This document shows positions 55,801-64,000 of a stretch of DNA of 64,000 nt, piece after piece. Made by a program: the position numbers and the translations under genes. Source of the stretch: Branchiostoma floridae (lineage: Eukaryota; Chordata; Leptocardii; Amphioxiformes; Branchiostomatidae); assembly GCF_000003815.2 (NCBI RefSeq), contig NC_049996.1:14707327-14771326 (forward strand), read 5' to 3'. The notes under the pieces were generated by a model. It saw only the letters and a list, made by a program, of their open reading frames with translations, had not been told where the DNA came from and did no database searches. How positions within the stretch are numbered: the first letter of the stretch is position 1; every line of letters starts with the position of its first letter.

Positions 55801-58800
55801 TTAAGGCTGTAAGGGTAGTGGGTTGTTATCCACTGTGTCCAGTGTTCAGTATTTGAAGGTGGCCCATCCCTCTCCTTCCACTGCCTTCTACCTCCTCAAC
55901 CAAAGTCAGGTACCCATTTTACACCTAGTTGGATTAAAGAGAGTCATGTAAAGTGCCTTTTCCAAGAGCAGTAGAGTGGTAACATGACACGATTTGAACC
56001 CAGGATCTCTGAATGGTGGGCCAAACACCCCTGCAGTGATACCATGTAACCCCACAAAGTTATGAAAACCTTGTTACCTTCGAAACCTTGATACTAGAGC
56101 ACTGTTGTATATACTGGAACTTTGTTCTTCTTGTGTATTTCAGACATCACTTGAGAAGTGCAATGTGACAGCACTCGACAACATGTTTAGGACCGCACTG
56201 CACTGGGCAGCAGTATTAGGTAAGTGTCGACTTATGTATTGCAAACAACCATTATCTGAATAAAAAAACATTTGTTACCAAAGCAATAGGTTATAGGAGA
56301 TATGTCAAAGATGTAGTTATTTGAAATTGTTGCACTCATAAAGTAATACATGGTAAATACATGATTTGATCTTGTAAACCCATTTTGCAGTGTTAGCATT
56401 TTGAAAATGTTTTTGCATACTTTACAGTTACTCTCTAGCTATTTATTCCTTTGACTATATAATACTTAACCTTTTTTTCCATACATGTATTTGAACTTTT
56501 CTACAGCTTCTGTTTTTTTCCCAGATGTATAGGCTGAAAGTTCCTCGCATTTTTTCTTGCATGAACAGGTTACCACAAGATTGTGGACCTCCTGTTAAGA
56601 AGAAATGCAGACTACAGCAGTTCAGACTCCAACGGTGCCACACCACTTCACTATGCAGCACAGAACAACCATGCAGTAAGTACATTTTTATTATAATGAA
56701 ATAAATTATGGACTAGGGTTGGGCAGGCATTTACATTTATGTTTGGCTTTGGGGTTTACCTGAGTGTCCTTTGTAGTTTCTACCAAATTTCCACAGCCAA
56801 ACTTGGTGTCAAGGCGACCGCTTTCAGTCTGCCCCTAAATTTTCAGTCCCCATTGACACATGTTCTATTGTGCTCGTTACCACCCGGAGTTGAGGACACA
56901 AGTTTTCACAGACAATCAGGTCCAGCTCTGAACCTGAACCAGACCTGTACCTGAATTTACTGTACTGGTACCCACCCCTAATATGGACCTGGTGCACATA
57001 TTAACTTTTGTTAACTGGCCTTTTGCCCCTCTTTACTTAAGGAAAGAATCACACACAAACACGTGTATACTAAAACGATTTGTATTCAGGTTGAGCCCCT
57101 ACGTCTAGACTACATTCTACCACATGCCTGTGTCCTAAGCAGTGGAAGATCTGTACTACTGTATCGACATTTATGATTCAAATGACATCATACCAGTATT
57201 GCTGCCATCTTGTTTCTTTGGTTTCCATATGGATCTGAATTACAATTATGACTACAGAAACTACATGTAGTTGGTTTATGCAAGAAAGTCTATTGTTGCT
57301 GTACAGTGTTTCTGATTAATCTATTTGTACTTTGTCTGAAAGGAAACTGTGAAAGTGTTCTTCTCCCACGAGCAAGTCAAGGACGAACCTGACATTGAAG
57401 GTCGCACGGCTCTCATGTGGGCTGCTGGGAAGGGTGCTGATGATGTCATCAGGTATGGAGTTCAAGTTTGGACCACAGCTGTGGTGGTAGCAAGTTCTTT
57501 GTCTTTGGTGGTCCAACATGTCAAGAAAGTGTCCCAAAACGATTATATACTGCTTTACACAGTAAAAATGATTCATTTGAAACAGTACATCATACAGACT
57601 TTAGAATTTGCTCACAGTGATCCAAAATAGTTAGATAGCTGCAGTTTTCCAAAGAATTGCTAGGAGGCACTTGTGACATGTCTGTTGTTTTGTTGTTTTG
57701 TTTTCAGAGTTATGAAGAAAAGGCAGAAAAGGCAGAAAAGACAGGCTAGGAATTGTAAAATTAAAATAGCTGCAGTTAACCAAAGAATTGCTAGGAGACG
57801 CTTGTGACATGTCTGTTGTGTTGTTTCCAGAGTTATGTTGGACAACAATGCAGATATCCATGCAGCTGACAAGACAGGAGGAACAGGGCTCCATGCAGCA
57901 GCCCTGTCCGGACATGCTCAGTCTGTTAAACTATTGCTGGATGTAAGTCTCAGGAAACTTGTTGTCTCTTTTTTTTTAAAGAAAAGAAGTCTCTGTTGAG
58001 TTGTATTGTATTGCACATGCTCAGTCGGTCAAACTACATGTATTACTGGATGTAAGTTTCAGGAAAACTTTTCATCTTGATAGAGTCTTTTTGTGTCATT
58101 TCAGCTGGAAAGAAGACTCTATTGACTTGTATTCACTATGTGTAAGAATTTTATTCAGGTACATTGTGATAAGATACACTATACAAAAGTTACTTAAGCA
58201 AGATAGATAGATAAAGTCTGACTTAACAAAATNNNNNNNNNNNNNNNNNNNNNNNNNNNNNNNNNNNNNNNNNNNNNNNNNNNNNNNNNNNNNNNNNNNN
58301 NNNNNNNNNNNNNNNNNNNNNNNNNNNNNNNNGATTTTCTTTTCTTTTCAATACTTAAAAAAAATGGAACACTTAGAAATTAGTCCACTTTTTCCATGTT
58401 TTTTGGGGGGGAGGGACACTACCATTCTTACTATGGTTCATCTGTGAATGTGGCAATATTTATTAAAATAAGTGTATAATATCTTTTATGTCATACCTGT
58501 GACGCGAAAACGTTCGATACGGGTGTTCCGGACCGGCTGGTATCTCTCCGTACGGCCCGGGGTTATCACACGGACTCCATTTGAATAAATCGAACTGTTT
58601 CGAGTGGGCCGAGTATGGCGCCATCGAAACTTTGAATACCTGATTCGGACGTTGGAACATTACTGTTGCAACAATTTTTTTTTCAAATTTGATCGCCCGA
58701 CGGCCGAAGGCGGTCGGGCTGGTACCTTGGGCGATACGGAATACACCGTGTTGTATTCTATATTTACCAGCACGGTATATCAATGAATGTGATAGAGATG

Positions 58801-61800
58801 TTCAAAGTACAGTATTCATTTTATGTTTCTTCCCTCGGCTCGGTACACCTGTGAACAAGGTAAACATTTCACTCCTACTTTGTTTCTCCTCAGCATGGTG
58901 CATCAGTGAATGTGGTAGACATGCTGAACTTGACCCCGCTGTTCCGTGCCTGTGAGATGGGTCACACCGAGGTTGTGCAAGTGTTGGTAGAGGGGGGCGC
59001 CAACATTGACAGAACGGACAGAGATGGCAGATCACCCTTACACTGGTAAGAAATTTGTTTGTCACAACTTTTAAAGAAAACAGGGAACAGGGAAAGAAGA
59101 AAGTCCTACATGTACATCCTACATGTACTATCAAATTTATTCAGGACATTCTGCCAATAATTCATATTCTAAATCGTATAAGCTCTATGTTATTGTTTGA
59201 GGTTGATTAAGCACATTTTTATTCCATGAACCAACTTTGACGCAAATGTGGTGCTATGTTCTGTCTTCAGGGCGGCACTGGGAGGCCATGCCCACATTTG
59301 TCAACTGCTGATTCAGAGCGGACGAAACCCTGATGTCAAGGACAAGTCGGGGTGAGCTGAAAATTACTCAGATACACCTAAAGTCATTAGCATACCAGAC
59401 AAAGAAGCGGATGCGGGAGACAATTGTAAATGGAACTAGATTGCCATGAGTTCAATGGACTGATCCTGAATGCCATATCGAACAAATAGAACCCCCTATT
59501 CTATTTGGAACACCTCCGTCTAAAACTGTCCCAGTGGAACAGAAATGGCTATTTTTGACGGAGGTGTTCAAAATAGAACCATAATCGAACAGGGGACGGG
59601 GTTTTGGAATAGGTCCATTGTTTGATTGATTAAGCCATGGTCCACGGTTCATTGTGCTTGGGGAAAAGAGCTAGCAGAATTTCCCAGCTGCAATGAACCT
59701 GTAAATACTCTACATGTAGTGTCTGTCTTCTCCGTCACCACCAGTGGAAGAATAGCTCTTTAGTGAACTACTGTATGTGCAGAAATGTTCTCGGTGGATT
59801 TACGTTCGCGGTTTTCGCGTTGGCCATTTCACCGCAAATTTAAAACCACCATGAACATTTTTCCATGGCAGTAAGAGACTACAGTGCATGGTGCTACCGC
59901 AAAATTAAAACCACCGCGAAAAGTCCTTTTTTCCCCGCTACCGCGAAATTAAATCTTAAATGCATTTACAGTAAACTGGATCAATATCATTTTCACTATC
60001 ACTTTGCTCATGTGTCTTCACCTTCCCAGCCGGACCCCCCTGCAGTGTGCTGCCTATGGAGGCTTTATCAACTGTATGGCAGTTCTCATGGAGAACATGG
60101 CAGACCCAAACTTACAGGACAAGGAGGTACATACTATTGTCAAGAACATACCAGAAGAATTGATGGGAATGAACGCTGTGTAAATTGGATGGTGTAAAAT
60201 TTTGTATTGTATTTTTTTGGTGATGCCTTAAGTGTATAAGATTCAGTTTTTCTCCCAACTCTTCTTCTTTGCTTATTTTCCTCACTATACAATGTACTCT
60301 GTATTGTCGAAAGGAAAATACACTTTGTAAATACAGGTTTACATTAATTTGAAACATTACAAAACAACAACTTTTATTTACATTTGTATTTATATCTCTG
60401 CTGATTTGTACTTCTACAGGGCATGACAGCGCTGCATTGGTCCTGCAGCTCGGGGTACATGGACGCCTGTAAACTCCTGTTACAGTACTCTGCCTTCCCT
60501 AACCACATGGAGTTCACTGAGGACAGGTCAGTAGCAAACTCCTGTTACAGTAGTAAACTCCTGTTACAGTACTCAGCCTTCCCTAACCACATGGAGTTTA
60601 CAGAGGACAGGTCAGTAGTAAACTCCTGTTACAGTACTCCGCTTTCCCTAACCATATGGAGTTCACAGAAGACAGGTGAGTAGTCCTGTTACAGTTACAG
60701 CAGTAAACTCCTGTAGTAACTCCTGTTACAGTTAGTAAACTCCTGTTACAGTACTCAGCTTTCCCTAACCACATGGAGTTCACTGAAGACAGGTCAGCAA
60801 TGTACTATGCCTGGAAAATATAATACTTTACTTTATATTTCATATTGTATCATTTATGTGAAAGAAAATACAAAATGTACACAATCATCAAATACTTCTT
60901 TTCTCAACAAAAACAAACTTAGCATTGCCTTTGATTCTAACACATACATCTACCTTTGTTGGGGACAGAAACTAAATGCTTTGACATGGTATTGACACTT
61001 CTCAATGTACTATGCACAGAAAACATTATACTTTACTTTAATCTCATATTATATTATTTATGTGATACTTATTTTAGTTTTTCTTAACAAAAACAAACCA
61101 AGCAATGCCTTTGATACTAGAACTTTTATACCTTTTGTTGGCGACGGAAACCAAATGTTTTGACATGGTATTGACACTTGTACCTGTCCATTGTATTTCC
61201 TGCTGTTAGGTTCACACCACTGGACTATGCACTGCTGGGAGGTCACCACGAGGTGGCACAGTACATGATAGAACAGGGGGCATTATCAATCACTGGGATA
61301 CAGGATCTGGCTGCTACAAAACTACAGGTATATGTCTTCTCAATTGTATCATATCTAATACATGTAGAAGGGTTGTACACAGATATAGAGGCATGCAGTT
61401 GTGAACTTTCTTGTATTGTCTGTTGCCTGGAAGTTCATAAGGTTTATTGATAATCTGAATGACTTGCTGTTTTCCCCAGGCCATGTACAGAGGTTACAGA
61501 GTGAGGAAAACCTTCCTGGAGAGGAAAAAGCTGATGCTGAAACATGAACAGCTCAGGAAGGATGCATTAGCTAAGTATGGGACACTACATTTGTATATCT
61601 CTATTTCAAATATCAGTTGTATCAGTATGTGGGATGTGTTGATGCACAGTGCAATACTTGCAACACAGTACTTGAAATAAACTACTTGGCATATTTAGAT
61701 GCACATGTACATGCACAAGAGCTCGGCTTAAAAATAAAACTTTTGAGAAGTAGTGTTTTTAGATTTTTAGATAGTCAATCATGTTCCTCAACTGGAATAT

Positions 61801-63632
61801 ATCAACCTAAAAATCCATTTGTGTTAGTCGATTCTGTTGCAGGGTTAAACTGTAAATCTGAACACAAAGGGATGAACAACAAAACCTTCTTTAAACCCGT
61901 TAAATGAGGATGTGGATCATATAAGTTGCAGAAAGTTTATGGAATCCTCTATCAGTATCACACATGCATATCTTCTACTATCTCTTTCCAACAGAAAAAG
62001 GGCAGAAGAGGAAAGAAGACAGAAGGAGGAGGAAGAAGAACAAAAGGCCCAGGAGGAGAAAGCAGTACCTGTTGCTGTAAAAGAAAAGAAAGTGGAAAAA
62101 CGAGACAAGGAGCTGGAAACCAAAGACATGGAGCCTGTAAAAGTCAAGGCCACAAACACCAAACAGACAGTTGTCAAGAAAAGACACATGTCCTCTGATA
62201 GGTAAGTGTTTGATGTTGTTTTGTTTGTTTTGTTTGAGGTGGTTGGGATATAGTGATGGATAAAGATTTGTGAGAAAGAAGGGAAGGTGAAAATAGCCTT
62301 TAAAGGCCACAGCAGTGTCTACCATATTATATTGGAAGTAGAGCCCATTCCTCTCCTTACACCAACTTTTAGCTCCCCAACTGAAGTCAGGTAGTACCTA
62401 TTTTTACATTTGTTGGAGTAAGGAAAGTCAAGTAAAGTGTATTTCCCAATGACACAACATCAAGCTAAGACTGCCAGGAGTAAAACTCATGACCTGTCTA
62501 CTAAGAATACATGGGAAGGTAGACTATACAAAAAATGCTTTTGGACTTCAGAAAGCTTTTTTTAGGAAAGCTGTTTTGATTTTTACTTGATCTGGTTGTG
62601 ATGATGTTTGGATTTTTCCACAATATTCGGAGAAAATGGCAAAAAAGTCTTATTTTTGCTTCTTCAATCTAATAGTTGTCTGTGTTTTCCACCGTTAGTA
62701 AACCCAGTCTGGAGCTGTGTCCAGAAGAAATCCTACAGCAGAAAAGACAGGCAGTCCAGCAGGAGAAGGAGAGACTACAGCTGATCCGCAGGAAACAGCA
62801 TGCTGCAACTGTTATACAGGAGGCATGGAAAAGGTGAGGATATTAGTACATTTGTACAATGTAACTGTTGAAATTAAATGTGCATTTGAGCCTCTCCACT
62901 CTTAAATCTTGCATGAATCATCTTCGTGCAACAAGGCCAGGGCTGTCTCTGGGACCCATTCCTCCATCTTACATGTACCTTAGACCTTAGGTTCTCCTGT
63001 ACCGTAAGACATTTTAAGTTTCACTATCAAGTTTCCATTGACAACTGTCATCCCACCATCCCAGGATGAAAATGTGCTTGTTGGGACAGAAAAAAAATTC
63101 ACCCCATCTGGCATCTGGCCCCAAAATCTTATCTTTATAACAAAGATCACACCATTGAACTTGCAGAATTGAATAGCCCCCAAAAAAATCATTTAAGCTG
63201 ATTAAACTAATGTTATTTGTTGACAATATTGTTGCCACTTTATTAGTTCTTTTCTCCATCTCTGTAATACCATTAATGATTGTTTTCAGCTTTTGGATCC
63301 ATTTTTTTTTTCCTATTGTGTATTTTTTTAATACAAAAAGACGCATTTCATTTTAAGTTCTCATCTTTTGTGTACTCTGACAGGTATAAAGCCAAACGGC
63401 CTGACCTGTTCAAGTACACCATGATGGCTGTGGGTGAGAGAAGGAAAGAGTCAGCAGAGGACGAGTGGAAGAGGGAGGTGGCAGCTCTGACTATCCAGCT
63501 GGCCTGGAGAAAATACTTCAGGTACAACCATTGATTGATTATGTGTGTGTGTGTGTGTTAGTAGGTGAGTGAGTGAAGTCAATGAGGATGTGAGTGAATG
63601 AATAAATTAATGAGTGAGTGAGCAAGTATAGG

Positions 63633-63663
<31 letters not shown>

Positions 63664-64000
63664 GTGAGTGAGTGAGTGAGTGAGTGAGTGAGTGAGTGAG
63701 TGAGTGAGTGAGTGAGTGAGTGAGTGAGTGAGTGAGAATGTGAGTGAGTGAGAGAGCTCTGTGTTTGGGTTATGTTCAATGGGTTTATTTTCATCTCTAT
63801 CTGTCAGCATGTAATTACAATATCATAAATGTTTTTTATCCTATTTCATTGTTTTTGATAAGTCATGTTTTCTTTGAATCACATTTCTGTTGTTCTTGTT
63901 GTGTACTAGGAGAAAACTCTTGAGGTCGCTGTCCCCCAGACAGAGGAGAATCCTCCACCCCTGGAGCCCGGAGGTCCTGGCAGCTAAACAGAGAACACTG
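49813..64000 (+). CDS. INVS: Inversin, ankyrin-repeat and IQ-motif ciliary protein (3' end outside the window)
   Basis: Inversin acts at the proximal cilium and tunes Wnt signalling and left-right patterning. Exons: 49813-49972, 53255-53421, 54044-54217, 54427-54492, 54808-54909, 55482-55580, 56144-56219, 56569-56675, 57343-57452, 57831-57942, 58894-59045, 59271-59351, 60030-60126, 60420-60526, 61210-61327, 61480-61574, 61995-62201, 62699-62833, 63384-63521, 63910 to the edge; 798 codons in frame. N-terminus: SATQVHAAAVNGDKSMLQ. About 16 ankyrin repeats (DQFGRTPLMYCVLADRPEC, IPDTAGKTPLHWAAS, GRTALMWAAGKGADDV, GRTPLQCAAYGGYINCM). First IQ motif ATKLQ/AMYRGYRVRKTF, then a charged coiled segment (EEERRQKEEEEEQKAQ) and further IQ-like motifs (AATVIQEAWKR, AALTIQLAWRKYFR). 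Several exons have duplicated edges nearby. Confidence 0.95.
49973..52000. other. INVS intron 1, left part
   Basis: A tRNA-related SINE at about 50221-50480 (B-box-like GGGTTCAAACCTC at 50253-50265; phrase CATGACTTTCCCCAGTTTA). The rest is AT-rich with no coding signal. Confidence 0.5.
52005..53254 (+). repeat. INVS: Nine extra tandem copies of the start of INVS exon 2, each with its splice acceptor
   Basis: Copies begin at 52005, 52144, 52283, 52416, 52555, 52694, 52838, 52977 and 53111; the genuine exon is the tenth, at 53255. Period 133-144 bp. Every copy has a pyrimidine tract and CCAG, then the ankyrin coding sequence (NPELIDSGDQFGRTPLMY to LLKTGAN). None of the nine has a donor: after GGAGCTAAT they read ACATACC or AGTATAC instead of GTCAACAAG. 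Copies at 52694 and 53111 share a TAG (CTGTAG for CTGAAG), and the copy at 52977 has one extra T. The copies are otherwise very alike. Confidence 0.95.
53547..53758. mobile_element. MITE in INVS intron 2
   Basis: Ends TACTGTAAATACAGAAATG and CATTTACAGTA, body with repeated GTTCGCGGT and ACTTAAATCC motifs. A relative sits at 59769-59973 in intron 12 with the same ends, so this is a family. Confidence 0.7.
55806..56050 (-). mobile_element. tRNA-derived SINE, minus strand, INVS intron 6
   Basis: On the minus strand: a tRNA-like head with GGGTTCAAATCG (B box), then TGGAAAAGGCACTTTACATG and a body ending in GGAGAGGGATGGGCC. Same family as 62300-62495. Confidence 0.65.
57640..57735 (+). repeat. 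INVS: Duplicated acceptor region of INVS exon 10
   Basis: The segment CCAAAGAATTGCTAGGAGG..GACATGTCTGTTGT..TTTCAG/AGTTATG is repeated about 140 bases later (57780-57836) before the true exon 10. The upstream copy has a usable acceptor, but its coding part turns into a Lys/Arg/Gln-rich run (VMKKRQKRQKRQARN) that stops before any donor. Confidence 0.75.
58005..58075 (+). repeat. INVS: Partial duplicate of the 3' edge of INVS exon 10 with its donor
   Basis: ACATGCTCAGTCGGTCAAAC..TTACTGGATGTAAGTTTCAGGAAAACTT repeats the exon end ACATGCTCAGTCTGTTAAAC..TTGCTGGAT/GTAAGTCTCAGGAAACTT (57911-57960) within the intron. It is followed by the 100-N gap at 58233-58332. Confidence 0.7.
58233..58332. other. 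Assembly gap of 100 N in INVS intron 10
   Basis: A 100-N placeholder. It sits between duplicated exon 10 and exon 11 edges, which suggests that repeat content broke the assembly here. Confidence 1.
58463..58783 (-). other. Unidentified GC-rich open stretch, minus strand, in INVS intron 10
   Basis: 107 codons stay open on the minus strand (for example KQFDLFKWSPCDNPGPYGE, PEHPYRTFSRHRYD). It is GC-rich against AT-rich surroundings and protein-like in composition. I do not recognise it. It may be a captured piece of a gene or a transposon ORF. Its right end runs into a degenerate copy of the exon 11 start (CCAGCACGGTATATCAATGA). Confidence 0.35.
59499..59577. repeat. Small palindromic element in INVS intron 12
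   Basis: TTCTATTTGGAACACCTCCG(TC) at 59499-59520 pairs with (GA)CGGAGGTGTTCAAAATAGAA at 59556-59577. Confidence 0.7.
59769..59973. mobile_element. MITE in INVS intron 12
   Basis: Second copy of the family at 53547-53758, with ends TACTGTATGTGCAGAAATG and CATTTACAGTA. Confidence 0.7.
60527..60792 (+). repeat. INVS: Three extra copies of the 3' half of INVS exon 14, each with a donor
   Basis: Copies end at GACAG/GTCAGT 60610, GACAG/GTGAGT 60675 and GACAG/GTCAGC 60792; the first genuine donor is at 60526/60527. Each repeats CTCCTGTTACAGTACTC..TTCCCTAACCA..ATGGAGTT. Use of the donor at 60610 would add 84 bases in frame with no stop (28 residues duplicating YSAFPNHMEFTED); the later two would shift the frame. 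Confidence 0.9.
62300..62495 (-). mobile_element. SINE, minus strand, INVS intron 17
   Basis: A degenerate relative of the SINE at 55806-56050 (shared AGTCAGGTA..CCTATTTT.ACA and AAAGTCAAGTAAAGTG phrases). Confidence 0.5.
63600..63750. repeat. Tetranucleotide microsatellites ATTG and TGAG
   Basis: About 27 bases of GATT units, then about 75 bases of TGAG units, in INVS intron 19. They produce long meaningless minus-strand frames of repeated SLTH. Confidence 0.95.

Noticed and set aside
63579-63810. Minus-strand proteins of repeated SLTH
   Set aside because: Translation of the TGAG microsatellite.

Overview
The window looks like an invertebrate chordate genome, most likely amphioxus (Branchiostoma). 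Three pieces of evidence point there. The intron-rich genes STX17, ERP44 and INVS sit in the same order and orientation as I recall for human 9q31. A cluster of tandem fibrinogen-related genes and an LRR-Ig receptor gene lies among them, and amphioxus is known to have expanded both families. The non-coding DNA is full of short inverted-repeat transposons, tRNA-derived SINEs and LINE tails. The species call is inference; I could not run a search.

Layout, left to right. 1-2446 (+): last three coding exons of STX17. 2447-6966: transposon-rich spacer. 6967-9201 (+): a single-exon LRR-Ig transmembrane receptor whose cytoplasmic tail is a tandem array of about 17-residue units carrying HYEND. 10813-30062: seven fibrinogen-related (FREP) genes or gene pieces, all on one four-exon plan (leader; Cys-containing exon; acidic exon; fibrinogen domain): A(-), B(-, pseudogene), C(+, truncated), D(+), E(+, truncated), F(+, lacking its first two exons), G(+). 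A and B are mirrored by E and D, so much of the cluster is an inverted duplication, and its ends cut into coding exons. 30063-33605: gene-free repeats. 33606-48218 (-): ERP44, complete, with a pair of apparently mutually exclusive exons and a candidate cassette exon. 48.2-49.8 kb: ERP44/INVS head-to-head promoter region. 49813-64000 (+): INVS, 20 coding exons from the start codon through the ankyrin repeats and IQ motifs; it runs off the right edge.

Biologically the window mixes two kinds of gene. STX17 (autophagosomal SNARE), ERP44 (ER thiol retention factor) and INVS (ciliary ankyrin protein) are slowly evolving housekeeping genes. Between STX17 and ERP44 lies a fast-changing set of predicted recognition molecules: secreted FREPs and a membrane LRR-Ig receptor. 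INVS itself carries repeated duplications of exon edges, including ten copies of the start of exon 2. Two 100-N assembly gaps (47381-47480 and 58233-58332) fall in ERP44 and INVS introns.
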